This document shows positions 42,180-51,296 of a stretch of 64,000 nucleotides of DNA, piece after piece. The position numbers were made by a program, and so were the translations under genes. The DNA comes from Athalassotoga saccharophila (GTDB lineage Bacteria; Thermotogota; Thermotogae; Mesoaciditogales; Mesoaciditogaceae), in contig NZ_AP019551.1 of assembly GCF_009936215.1 (NCBI RefSeq), positions 248,001-312,000 of the forward strand. Direction: 5' to 3'. Below the pieces are notes generated by a model. That model ran no database searches. It saw only the letters and a list, made by a program, of their open reading frames with translations, and was not told where the DNA came from. Numbering within the stretch: position 1 is the stretch's first letter; each line of letters begins with the position of its first letter.

Positions 42180-43805
42180 ATGAAAATCTTACTTCTCGAT
42201 GGTTACGTTGATGAGCCGGCACACTTCGGTGTGCCTCCTTATATTTCAACCTATTCGCGTTACATCGCCGGCATAGCGAGAATGGCCGGTGCTGATCTTT
42301 TTTACGAAACCATAGATGAATTCAGAACTCGCGGCCTTTCCGATGCGGATATCTTGATCGTCGTTGGAGGAGTAACGGTCCCTGGCAATTACGTCGGCGG
42401 AATTCCCATGACCGTAGAGGAAGCGACAGAAATAGCAAATAAATTCAAAGGGAAAAAGATAATAATAGGATCGATGGCCTATTACTCGGTCGACAGATCT
42501 GGCGGAGTAGTTGCAAAGTTAAGGTCATTTGAAGGGTATGATTTTTCACTCTGGCTTGATTACGAAAGAAAACTTTATGAGATATTGACCGGAAAAATAT
42601 GGAATGAAAGCAGGTACGCGCTTGTAAAGATCGCATCCGTTGAAGGCGCAGAAATAATAAGATCGCATCCCAATTTCCCCGCGTTGATGTGTGAAATCGA
42701 ACTTGGGCTGGGATGCGAAAAAGCGGTAAAATGTTCTTTTTGCACAGAACCATTGTGGGGTCCTTCCATCTCAAGGCCAATTGAGGATGTGATAGATGAG
42801 GCAGGATCACTTTCAAAAAATGGATGCAAATACTTCAGGCTCGGCAGGATTTCGAATATATTCGCTTACATGGCAAAGAAAGGACCCGATCCAAAAGCGA
42901 TCGAAGAACTTTACACAGGGATAAGATCGAATGCGCCTAATTTAAAAGTTCTTCATACGGATAACGCAAATCCAGGGTATATTTATTCGAATATGAAAAG
43001 TTGCGAGGAAATAGCAGGCATAATATCTTCTCACAACACGCCGGGCGATGTACTCTCGATGGGCGTCGAATCTTTTGATCCACGCGTTATAAATATGAAC
43101 AATTTGAAGATAGGCGCCGAACAATTCATCGAAGTTGTAAGGATGATAAATTCCGTTGGTGGCAAGAGAGTCGATGGTGTGCCAAAATTATTGCCGGGAA
43201 TAAATTTGCTTTATGGCCTTATTGGCGAAACAAAGATGACGTACGATATCAACTTCGATGCCCTCATGAAGATCCTCAACGAAGGATTGCTCGTAAGACG
43301 TGTTAATATAAGAAAGGTGATGGCCTTTCCCGGCACACCGCTTTTCGAAACACTCAACGGAAAGGCGCCCAAGGTCAATGATTCGATGTACAAACACCAT
43401 AAATTCATGGTAAGAAAATTTTTCGATCATGAGATGATAAAAAGGGTATTCCCAGCGGGCACGATTTTAAGGGATGTCATAATAGAATACACTGAAGGTA
43501 AGATCTCTTACGGCAGACAGATCGGCACATATGCGCTGTTGGTGGGCATTCCAAAGATTTTAAAGAAAGGCACACTTTTAGATTGCGTCATAACGGATCA
43601 CGGTCAAAGATCTATAACGGCCTTACCTATTCCTATACGTATCAATCAAGAAGATTACGATCTTCTAAAATGGATTCCTTCGGTCGGGCTTAAATCTTCC
43701 GAATTGATACTCAAAAGGCCCTTCAATTCTTTCGATGAAATGATAATAAAGACGGGAATAAAATTTCCTGAATGGATGAGAGAGATGGTGAGTTTTGAAA
43801 GATAA
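42180..43805 (+). CDS. Radical SAM protein with B12-binding-like N-terminus
   Basis: A 541-residue protein. The N-terminal 150 residues resemble a Rossmann B12-binding-like domain (ILLLDGYVDEPAHFGVPPYI) without a clear DxHxxG motif. The radical SAM cluster motif is CEKAVKCSFC, with five residues between the first two cysteines instead of the usual three. LGIESFD-like VESFDPRVI and GLIGETKMTYDIN follow the usual order of the barrel. The C-terminus (LLKWIPSVGLKSSELIL) looks like a helix-hairpin-helix. It resembles the MJ0865-type group of B12/radical SAM proteins, whose reaction is unknown. It overlaps dxr by 11 bases. Confidence 0.75.
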   Translation: MKILLLDGYVDEPAHFGVPPYISTYSRYIAGIARMAGADLFYETIDEFRTRGLSDADILIVVGGVTVPGNYVGGIPMTVEEATEIANKFKGKKIIIGSMAYYSVDRSGGVVAKLRSFEGYDFSLWLDYERKLYEILTGKIWNESRYALVKIASVEGAEIIRSHPNFPALMCEIELGLGCEKAVKCSFCTEPLWGPSISRPIEDVIDEAGSLSKNGCKYFRLGRISNIFAYMAKKGPDPKAIEELYTGIRSNAPNLKVLHTDNANPGYIYSNMKSCEEIAGIISSHNTPGDVLSMGVESFDPRVINMNNLKIGAEQFIEVVRMINSVGGKRVDGVPKLLPGINLLYGLIGETKMTYDINFDALMKILNEGLLVRRVNIRKVMAFPGTPLFETLNGKAPKVNDSMYKHHKFMVRKFFDHEMIKRVFPAGTILRDVIIEYTEGKISYGRQIGTYALLVGIPKILKKGTLLDCVITDHGQRSITALPIPIRINQEDYDLLKWIPSVGLKSSELILKRPFNSFDEMIIKTGIKFPEWMREMVSFER

Positions 43806-44910
43806 AAAAAGAGTTGTAATCCTTGGATCGACTGGAACGATAGGAAAGATGGCAGCAGACGTGCTTTCTAAAAATGATGAATTTGAGGTTGTAGGTCTTT
43901 TGGCAAGAAAAAGCCTTAAGACTTTACTGGAGATGAAGTCCACATTTCCTCACGCGATGACGGCCTTGACTGAAGAACTCTCTGATGATGTCGATTTCAC
44001 AGGTTCAGAAAGCGTTGAAGCGCTTCTCGAATCGACAAAACCAGATATCGTTGTCGTCGGTGTTTCGGGATTTATCGGGTTGAAATATTCGCTTTTGTCC
44101 GCACAGCATTCAAAAAGGCTTTGCCTTGCCAATAAAGAATCGATCGTGACGGGAGGAAGATTTTTCCTAAATGCCGTCAAATCTTACGGATGCGAAATAA
44201 TACCCGTCGATAGCGAGCACAACGCGATCTTTCAACTTATAGATTCGGAAAGATCTAAAATTGAGTCTATATATTTGACTGCCTCGGGTGGGGCAATAAG
44301 GGATATTCCAGTCGAGGCTCTTGAAAAGGTTACACCCGAGAAGGTTTTAAAACATCCGGTATGGAATATGGGATCTCGGATAACGGTCGACTCGTCGACG
44401 ATGTTCAACAAGGGTCTTGAAGTCATGGAGGCGCATTTTTTATTTGGTTTTCCTCCAGAAAAAATCAACGTGCTCGTTCATCCTGAGGGAAAGATTCATG
44501 GTATTATAGAACTCGAGGATGGAACATTTAAAGCCTTTATATCGAAGGCAGATATGCGTATACCTATAGAATACGCGCTTCTTTACCCGAAGAGATCGTA
44601 CAAGAATGAAAAATTCGACTTATCTGGAAATTTGCAACTTTTAAGGCCCGATCCTTTGAAATATCCGGCATTAGAACTCGCATATGAATGCCTCAAAGCA
44701 GGAGATGGATCGAGAATAGCGTATAACGCCGCCGACGAGGTGGCAGTTGAATATTTTTTAAGGGGGAAGATAGGATTTTTACAGATATACGATATCGTTA
44801 AAAAAGTTGTGGAAAAAGGGTGGGAAAAAGATTTGAACGATTATGAATCCATTGAAAGCATTGACAGAGAAAGTAGGATCCTCGCAACGGAGTTGTTGAG
44901 CAAATGGTAA
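43795..44910 (+). CDS. dxr: 1-deoxy-D-xylulose 5-phosphate reductoisomerase
   Basis: A 371-residue enzyme of the MEP isoprenoid pathway that converts DXP to 2-C-methylerythritol 4-phosphate with NADPH and a divalent metal. It has the NADPH loop ILGSTGTIGK, ANKESIVTGG, the metal/active-site block PVDSEHNAIFQ, TASGGAIRD and KGLEVMEAHFLF. The start is a TTG after GGTGAG, overlapping the end of the radical SAM gene; the 3-prime end overlaps rseP by seven bases. dxr followed by rseP is a common bacterial arrangement. Confidence 0.95.
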   Translation: MKDKKRVVILGSTGTIGKMAADVLSKNDEFEVVGLLARKSLKTLLEMKSTFPHAMTALTEELSDDVDFTGSESVEALLESTKPDIVVVGVSGFIGLKYSLLSAQHSKRLCLANKESIVTGGRFFLNAVKSYGCEIIPVDSEHNAIFQLIDSERSKIESIYLTASGGAIRDIPVEALEKVTPEKVLKHPVWNMGSRITVDSSTMFNKGLEVMEAHFLFGFPPEKINVLVHPEGKIHGIIELEDGTFKAFISKADMRIPIEYALLYPKRSYKNEKFDLSGNLQLLRPDPLKYPALELAYECLKAGDGSRIAYNAADEVAVEYFLRGKIGFLQIYDIVKKVVEKGWEKDLNDYESIESIDRESRILATELLSKW

Positions 44911-46403
44911 TGAGCATAATATATTTCATACTTATCCTCATCGGAATAGTCCTCGTCCATGAATTCGGTCATTTCATATTTGCAAAACTTTTTAAAGTTT
45001 ACGTCCTTGAATTCGCGTTTGGATTTGGTCCAAAGATCTTCTCCATCAAAGGAAAGGAGACAGAATATAGATTCAATGCGGTCCCTCTCGGCGGATACGT
45101 CAAGATGGCCGGAGAGGATCCAAATGTCGAAAAAATTGAGGGCGTTCCGAAGGAAAGGATGCTTTATTTTAAATCGCCTTGGAAAAGGCTCATAATAGTT
45201 GCCGCGGGGCCTGCTTTCAGTATCCTTGCAGCCTACGTTTTGATGATCTTCGTATCAGTCATCTGGGGATTTCCACAGGCCCTCGTTGACTGGGTCGTTC
45301 CCAATTCGCCGGCAGCCGTCTCTGGACTTCAGCCTGGAGACAGAATAATATCCGTAAACGGTAACGTCATACTTAATCCAGACGAAACTGTTACATTCAT
45401 AAGCGGCCAAAAAGAAGTCAGGATGACATACATCAGAAATGGTCAAAGGTATAAGACTAAAATAGTCCCGCAGGAGATCGGGCCCCAGTATTTCATGGTA
45501 CTTAACGGAAATGTTTCAACTGGAACTACCCTTGAAAAAGTCGGAACCATTCCATTTAACGAACAAAATCAGATCCTGAATGGATCGCTTCTTACCTTCT
45601 CGAATGGTTCAACGGCACTTGTGATAAATTATCAGTACATTCAAAAAAGCAAATTGATAGGTATCTACATGCAATCTATGTCCAACAAAATAGCATCTGT
45701 AAATCCAGCGTACGGTCTTAAAACAGGAGATAAAATTCTATCTATAGACGGTGTGATCGCAAATGGATCTTTGGGCCTTCAAAATGCGATAGAAATTGGC
45801 GAATACGCTACGGGAACTGGAACTTTTGCGATTATAAATGGAAATAAGGTCATCACGGCTTTTAAATACGAAGCCCCTTCAGATGGAGTCAAAATAGTTT
45901 ACGAAAGAGATGGAAATGTCGGATCGATTATTCTGACACACGATCAATTCAACTCATTCATAAACTCTCTCGAGTTATTCCCAGCCTACAGCAACTGGTA
46001 CCCGGGACCTTTTGACGCGATAGGGTACGGCATTGTTTACACGAACAGGATCTTCACAAGCATGATAACATTCCTTGGAAATCTCTTCACAGTTAAAAAT
46101 CCTTTGAACCAATTTACAGGTCCCGTTGGCCTTGTTAAGATAGTGGGACAGGCCTCGGCGCAGGGACTTCAGACCTTGCTTACCTTAATAGCGCTTATAA
46201 CCTTAAACCTTGGAATAATAAATCTCATACCATTCCCATCTCTTGACGGAAGTCATATAGTTTTCGCGCTTATAGAGATAATAACTAAAAAAAGGATTAA
46301 CCCAAATGTCATAGGATACGTAAGCACGATAGGATTTTTCATACTTATGGCATTCTTTTTCTACATAACATATCTCGATCTTTCAAGGTTCTGGTTTAAA
46401 TGA
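44904..46403 (+). CDS. rseP: Site-2 metalloprotease RseP (M50)
   Basis: A 499-residue intramembrane zinc protease. The first helix has HEFGH at residues 19-23; the third metal ligand is in the C-terminal NLIPFPSLDGSH. Two PDZ-like domains are seen around NSPAAVSGLQPGDRIISVNG and NPAYGLKTGDKILSIDG. RseP cuts membrane-bound anti-sigma factors and signal-peptide remnants. The ATG overlaps the end of dxr. The stop codon forms part of the extended -10 of the following operon. Confidence 0.92.
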   Translation: MVMSIIYFILILIGIVLVHEFGHFIFAKLFKVYVLEFAFGFGPKIFSIKGKETEYRFNAVPLGGYVKMAGEDPNVEKIEGVPKERMLYFKSPWKRLIIVAAGPAFSILAAYVLMIFVSVIWGFPQALVDWVVPNSPAAVSGLQPGDRIISVNGNVILNPDETVTFISGQKEVRMTYIRNGQRYKTKIVPQEIGPQYFMVLNGNVSTGTTLEKVGTIPFNEQNQILNGSLLTFSNGSTALVINYQYIQKSKLIGIYMQSMSNKIASVNPAYGLKTGDKILSIDGVIANGSLGLQNAIEIGEYATGTGTFAIINGNKVITAFKYEAPSDGVKIVYERDGNVGSIILTHDQFNSFINSLELFPAYSNWYPGPFDAIGYGIVYTNRIFTSMITFLGNLFTVKNPLNQFTGPVGLVKIVGQASAQGLQTLLTLIALITLNLGIINLIPFPSLDGSHIVFALIEIITKKRINPNVIGYVSTIGFFILMAFFFYITYLDLSRFWFK

Positions 46404-46409
46404 TATAAT
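46401..46409 (+). promoter_or_regulatory. Extended -10 promoter of the molybdenum hydroxylase operon
   Basis: TGATATAAT overlaps the rseP stop codon and lies 31 bases before the TTG start, which has its own GGGAGG. No clear -35 is seen. Confidence 0.5.
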
Positions 46410-46440
46410 TTTTTAAATTCATCAGAGGGGAGGAAGAATT

Positions 46441-47250
46441 TTGATCAACATTAAAGAATATGTTAAGCCAGACACGGTCCAGTCCGCGTACGAGATTGGC
46501 CAGATGCCAAATTCTCTTTACGTCAGCGGTGGTCTGATGGTCTCACAGATAAAGAGCGAAAGATTAGAAAGGCTGATAGACCTAAAAAGTTTAGATCTTG
46601 ACTACATAAGAGAAGAAGAAAATTACTTTAAAATAGGTGCCAACACAAAACTTTCTTCTTTGATCTCCCATCCTGCCTTTTCAAATTTAGGGAAAGGTTT
46701 CATCAAAGAATCTATCAAAGAAATTGGAAGTGTGCAAATAAGGAATATGGCAACCGTTGGTGGATCCATTGCCTTTAGACTCGGATGGTCAGACGTTATA
46801 ACGATCTTCATGACTGCCGGATCTCAAGTTGAGATCTACAAAGGAAACTTTCAAAGGATAAATTTAGAAGATTTTATATCTCAAAAAGTAAAAGGTGCCA
46901 TAGTCACAGAGATAACCGTACCGAAGATCGATGGTAAATGCGTGTTCGAAAAATTCGCAAAGTCCAATTTCGATATCGCGACTTTGAACCTTGGCCTTAG
47001 AGTCTCTCTCGATGGCAAATTCGTAAAGGAAGCAAGACTCGTTGTCGGCTCAAGGCCTATGCTCTCTCAAAGAATAAGAGAAGTGGAAGAATTCATGATC
47101 GGCAAAGAAATAGACAAAGTTTCAAACGAGGCTTCTGAATTGATCCAGAAGGTGATCCAAACTGGAACGGATATAAGGGCAAGTGCCGAATACAGAAAAG
47201 CCTTAAGCGGCTCCTTACTTTTAAAGGCGTTGAGGAGGGTTGCGCAATGA
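46441..47250 (+). CDS. Molybdenum hydroxylase FAD-binding subunit (CoxM/XdhB-like)
   Basis: A 269-residue PCMH-type FAD protein. The FAD-contacting block IRNMATVGGSIAF and the substrate-side GANTKLSSLI are present, with the CO-dehydrogenase-type C-terminal domain (AKSNFDIATLNLGLRVSLDG in part). It takes electrons from the iron-sulfur subunit to NAD or another acceptor. It is slightly shorter than the usual 280-290 residues. The start is TTG after GGGAGG. The three subunit genes overlap by four bases each, in the order FAD, iron-sulfur, molybdenum. Confidence 0.88.
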   Translation: MINIKEYVKPDTVQSAYEIGQMPNSLYVSGGLMVSQIKSERLERLIDLKSLDLDYIREEENYFKIGANTKLSSLISHPAFSNLGKGFIKESIKEIGSVQIRNMATVGGSIAFRLGWSDVITIFMTAGSQVEIYKGNFQRINLEDFISQKVKGAIVTEITVPKIDGKCVFEKFAKSNFDIATLNLGLRVSLDGKFVKEARLVVGSRPMLSQRIREVEEFMIGKEIDKVSNEASELIQKVIQTGTDIRASAEYRKALSGSLLLKALRRVAQ

Positions 47251-47711
47251 GGGTGAATATCAAGATCAACGATAAAAACCATTCGATCGAAATAGAGCCC
47301 GGAGAGATGCTTTTGGAAACTCTCAGAAGACTTGGATACAAAGGGGTAAAGCATGCGTGCTCAACGGCAAGTTGCGGGGCATGCACAGTTCAAATAGACG
47401 GGAAGCCCGTCCTTTCCTGTTCAACATTCACGGCGGCAGTCGATGGACATGAAGTTAAAACGATAGAAGGATTTTCAAATGAAGGAGTACTTTCCGAAAT
47501 TCAAAAAGCCATCCTTGAAGAAGGTGCTTCGCAGTGCGGATTTTGCATTCCCGGTCTTGTCGTTACCGCAGAGGCACTTTTAAAAGAAAATCCAGATCCA
47601 GATCAGAAAGAGATCATCGAATACCTAAAAGGAAATCTTTGCAGGTGCACGGGATACGAAAGTCAGACAAGGGCCATCATGAAGGCTGCAAAAGCGAGGC
47701 GAGAAAGATGA
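47247..47711 (+). CDS. Molybdenum hydroxylase 2Fe-2S subunit (CoxS/XdhC-like)
   Basis: A 154-residue iron-sulfur protein with two [2Fe-2S] domains. The plant-ferredoxin-like motif is CSTASCGACTVQIDG with a later Cys in PVLSC; the C-terminal helical domain has QCGFCIPG and NLCRCTGY. It passes electrons from the molybdenum site to FAD. Length and cysteine pattern are normal for the family. The ATG follows GAGG and overlaps the FAD-subunit stop. Confidence 0.93.
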   Translation: MRVNIKINDKNHSIEIEPGEMLLETLRRLGYKGVKHACSTASCGACTVQIDGKPVLSCSTFTAAVDGHEVKTIEGFSNEGVLSEIQKAILEEGASQCGFCIPGLVVTAEALLKENPDPDQKEIIEYLKGNLCRCTGYESQTRAIMKAAKARRER

Positions 47712-50029
47712 GTAAAGTCCTCACGGAAGAAAAGTTAAACGTTGTCAACACCCCCGTTGAAAAGGTTGACGGCAAAGCCCTCGTAAGAGGAAAGCCGGTA
47801 TTTACCGATGACTTCGATCTTCCCAACGCTTTAACTGTGAAAATATTGAGAAGTCCCCACGCGCACGCGATAATAAAGTCTATAGACACCTCTGAGGCCA
47901 TGATAGAAGGCGTTGCGTGCATTTTAACGTACAAAGATGTTCCGCATGTCATATACACGCGCGCGGGGCAGGGATATCCCGAACCTTCTCCTTACGACAC
48001 TTTCATACTCGATAAAAAAGTAAGATATGTCGGTGATGCGGTGGCGATAATCGCAGCGGAAAATGAAAATATCGCCGAAAGGGCAATGAAATTGATAAAG
48101 GTGGATTACGAGATCCTTCCGGCCATCTTGGACTACGAGCACGCTCAAGATCCAGATGCACCGGTAATTCACGATGAGCCTGAAATATCCGGATCGTACG
48201 ATCCTAAACACAACATCGCCTCGCATTACGAAATGGAAATAGGAAATGTCGAGGAAGAGTTAAAAAAATGCGATTACACAATCGATGAGGTCTACTACAC
48301 GCCAAATCAATCACACGCCATGATGGAGCCACACACGGCCATCTCTTATTTCGACCCAAATGGAAGATTGACAGTCATAACATCTACACAGGTACCATTT
48401 CACGCAAGAAGGATTTTGAACCGCCTCTTTGGCGTTAATTGCAGGGTCATAAAGCCACGCATAGGCGGAGGGTTTGGAGGAAAACAGGCAATACATGTCG
48501 AGCCTTACGTTGTAGCCGTAACGTTGAAGACGGGAAGACCTGCAAAATGCGTCTACACCCGCGAAGAAACGATGACTGCTACCAACACGCGCCATGCCAT
48601 GAGATTTAGAGTAAGGGCCGGCGCCATGAAAGATGGGACCTTGAGAGCGATAGAATTGTGGGGATTGTCCAACACAGGAGCCTATGGAGAACATGCGCTC
48701 ACCGTTTTCATGGTAGCGGGATCGAAGACATTGCCGCTTTACAACAAAGTAAAGGCCGTTAAATTCGGAGGGGATGTCGTATATTCGAATACGGAACCGG
48801 CCGGAGCCTTTAGAGGCTATGGTGCGCCGCAGGGAATGTTCGCGTTAGATTCGGCCTTGGATGAACTTGCAAGGAAGATTGGTATAGATCCGATTGAATT
48901 CAAGTTGAAAAATTCGATCCGTGAAGGAGAAACCTCTCCTATTTTCAGGATAATGGGAGAGGGAAGAGAAGGTGTAGATCAGATAATAAGAAGTTGCAAG
49001 ATAGAAGAATGTGCCATTGAAGGATCAAAGATATTCAACTGGTACGAAAAAATAAAAAGGCCGAGAATAGACATGAAAAAGAAGGTCGCCCATGGTTACG
49101 GTGTAGCCTTCGCAATGCAGGGATCATCGATTCCTGCCATAGACATGGGCGGGGCAACGCTAAAGATGAACGATGATGGCACATTCAACCTGCTGGTTGG
49201 AGCAACGGATCTCGGTACGGGCAGCGATACGATACTCGCTCAAATAGCGGCCGAAGTGCTTCACACGACTGTCGATAAGATAACAGTTTACTCGTCGGAC
49301 ACAGACATGACGCCATTCGATAAGGGTGCGTACGCCTCTTCCACAACCTACGTCTCGGGAAATGCCGTAAAAAAGGCGGCAGAAAAAATGAAGAAAGAAA
49401 TATTAAAAGCGGCCTCGGAATTGTTTGAGAAGCCAGTCGAATTTCTCGATCTTGAAGAAGACAAAGTAGTTTGTGATGATGGCAGATCGATATCCTTTGC
49501 CGAGTTGCAGACAAAATTATTCTACACATTCAATCAAAGACAACTCGAGGTAACGGAATCTTTCGTGAGCGAGGTTGCGCCTCCTCCGTACCTTGTCTCA
49601 TTTGCAGAAGTCGAGATAGACATGGAGACTGGAAAGGTAAAGGTCGTTGACTTTTTGAATTACATAGATTGTGGCGTTCCGATAAATCCGATACTCGCGA
49701 GAGGCCAGGTAGAAGGGGCATCGGCCCAAGGAATTGGAATTGCCCTTTTCGAAGATCACATAATGGACAAGAACGGAAGGCTTATAACCGATGATTTCTT
49801 CACGTACAAGATACCTGCAAGGGGAGACATAGGAAAGATAGAGGTAAGATTTGCAAAAAGTTATGAACCCACAGGACCCTTCGGAGCAAAGAGCGTCTCG
49901 GAAATAGGTCTGGATACGCCTGGGCCTGCAATAGCAAACGCAATTTACGATGCCCTCGGAATAAGAATGAGAAGATTGCCCATAAGATCGGAAGAGTTAT
50001 TTTTTGAGATAAGAAAAAAGTATGGATAA
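47708..50029 (+). CDS. Molybdenum hydroxylase molybdopterin-binding subunit (XdhA-like)
   Basis: A 773-residue catalytic subunit. Family motifs include IGGGFGGKQAIHVEP, NTEPAGAFRGYGAPQ, GATDLGTGSDT and the C-terminal catalytic Glu in GAKSVSEIGLDTPG. The AFRGYGAPQ form resembles xanthine dehydrogenases more than CO dehydrogenase, which has a CSFR loop. It would hydroxylate a purine, aldehyde or N-heterocycle with water as oxygen source. The ATG at 47708 overlaps the iron-sulfur subunit stop. No molybdopterin-biosynthesis or XdhC-type maturation gene lies next to it. The substrate is undetermined. Confidence 0.88.
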   Translation: MSKVLTEEKLNVVNTPVEKVDGKALVRGKPVFTDDFDLPNALTVKILRSPHAHAIIKSIDTSEAMIEGVACILTYKDVPHVIYTRAGQGYPEPSPYDTFILDKKVRYVGDAVAIIAAENENIAERAMKLIKVDYEILPAILDYEHAQDPDAPVIHDEPEISGSYDPKHNIASHYEMEIGNVEEELKKCDYTIDEVYYTPNQSHAMMEPHTAISYFDPNGRLTVITSTQVPFHARRILNRLFGVNCRVIKPRIGGGFGGKQAIHVEPYVVAVTLKTGRPAKCVYTREETMTATNTRHAMRFRVRAGAMKDGTLRAIELWGLSNTGAYGEHALTVFMVAGSKTLPLYNKVKAVKFGGDVVYSNTEPAGAFRGYGAPQGMFALDSALDELARKIGIDPIEFKLKNSIREGETSPIFRIMGEGREGVDQIIRSCKIEECAIEGSKIFNWYEKIKRPRIDMKKKVAHGYGVAFAMQGSSIPAIDMGGATLKMNDDGTFNLLVGATDLGTGSDTILAQIAAEVLHTTVDKITVYSSDTDMTPFDKGAYASSTTYVSGNAVKKAAEKMKKEILKAASELFEKPVEFLDLEEDKVVCDDGRSISFAELQTKLFYTFNQRQLEVTESFVSEVAPPPYLVSFAEVEIDMETGKVKVVDFLNYIDCGVPINPILARGQVEGASAQGIGIALFEDHIMDKNGRLITDDFFTYKIPARGDIGKIEVRFAKSYEPTGPFGAKSVSEIGLDTPGPAIANAIYDALGIRMRRLPIRSEELFFEIRKKYG

Positions 50030-51296
50030 GTTGATATTTCTCTACATTGTCGTAGCGCTTTTGGTAATCGTTTTGATCTTGTACTTGAGAAACGTACAAA
50101 GTTCTCTCAAAAAAATCTCGCAATTGCGGGACGAAAGGGAAAGACTCACAAAAGAAAATTCAGACCTCAAAAAGAAATTGTCCGAAATTTCGTCCATTTC
50201 ACACAATTGCGAGAATTCGATTGAGAATTTCAAAAATGTCATATCGAATCTTGAGATAGTTTCACAGAAGAATTATTCAGAGTTTTTTGAAGGAATCCTC
50301 GATCTTGCCATTTCCTGTATTCCGGAGGCAAAGGCCGGAAGTATATCCATAATAGACGGAAGAAAATGGAAATACATGGCAATACGTGGAAGTGGCAAAA
50401 ACTTGGAAAAATTGAAATCTCTCGATTTAAAAAGCGAATGGATGATACTCACTCCAAAGGTTTCGGTCATAGAGGATATCGCAAAGGCTAATGAAAAAAA
50501 TGTTCCGCGGGAATACTCAAAAATAATAGAAGAGGTTGTTGGCGGCCATATATACAGATCTTTAGTCTTGCCATTGAAAAACGGAGGAGATCTCGTTGGG
50601 AATTGTTTCTTGGATGCACTTGAGGATATACAATTCTCAAGAAATTCGCATTCTATGGCCGAAATTCTTTCAAATCTCTTTTCAACCATGATAACTCTGA
50701 AATCGCTCGCCACTCTTCCAGAGGTTTCGATCAACAATTCCCTGAGAACTATCGTTAACTTTTACGAGATGAAAAATTCAGGAACAAGAGGCCATTCGGA
50801 GAATGTGGCGCATCTTGCCGTAAGGATCGGTGAAAGGATGAACCTTTCTCCACAGCAAATAGGAGATCTTTACTGGGCTGGCATCTTTCACGACATAGGA
50901 CTTATCGCTGTACCGGATGAAATTCTCGAAAAACCCGGAAAATTGACGGATCAGGAATTTGAAGTTATGAAATCTCACACACTTATAGGAGAGAAAATGC
51001 TACAAATCTACGATCATCTCAAAGAGATGGGTCTTGTGGCGAGGACACATCATGAGAATTTCGATGGATCTGGATATCCAGAAAATCTCAAAGGAGGAAG
51101 TATCCCATTGCTTTCGAGAATAATATCATTGGCAGACGCTTTCGATACCATGAGAAGACCAAAAAATTACGGCGAAGGTTTGTCTACCGAAGAGGCCATA
51201 AAGCAGATCGAGGCAGACACTCCATCGAAATACGATCCCGAAATTTCGCGAATAGCGGTAGAAGTCTTTAAAAGTATATCGACAAGTACCAGATGA
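50022..51296 (+). CDS. Membrane-anchored HD-GYP phosphodiesterase
   Basis: A 424-residue protein: N-terminal transmembrane helix (residues 4-22), coiled coil (about 25-80), a GAF-like sensor (about 90-230) and an HD-GYP domain. The HD-GYP part has HSENVAHLAVRIGE, FHDIGLIAVPDEIL, HHENFDGSGYP and the metal Asp in SLADAFD. Such enzymes hydrolyse cyclic di-GMP. It overlaps the molybdenum subunit gene by eight bases and comEC by four, so it is co-expressed with both. It may balance the GGDEF protein at 30-32 kb. Confidence 0.88.
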   Translation: MDKLIFLYIVVALLVIVLILYLRNVQSSLKKISQLRDERERLTKENSDLKKKLSEISSISHNCENSIENFKNVISNLEIVSQKNYSEFFEGILDLAISCIPEAKAGSISIIDGRKWKYMAIRGSGKNLEKLKSLDLKSEWMILTPKVSVIEDIAKANEKNVPREYSKIIEEVVGGHIYRSLVLPLKNGGDLVGNCFLDALEDIQFSRNSHSMAEILSNLFSTMITLKSLATLPEVSINNSLRTIVNFYEMKNSGTRGHSENVAHLAVRIGERMNLSPQQIGDLYWAGIFHDIGLIAVPDEILEKPGKLTDQEFEVMKSHTLIGEKMLQIYDHLKEMGLVARTHHENFDGSGYPENLKGGSIPLLSRIISLADAFDTMRRPKNYGEGLSTEEAIKQIEADTPSKYDPEISRIAVEVFKSISTSTR

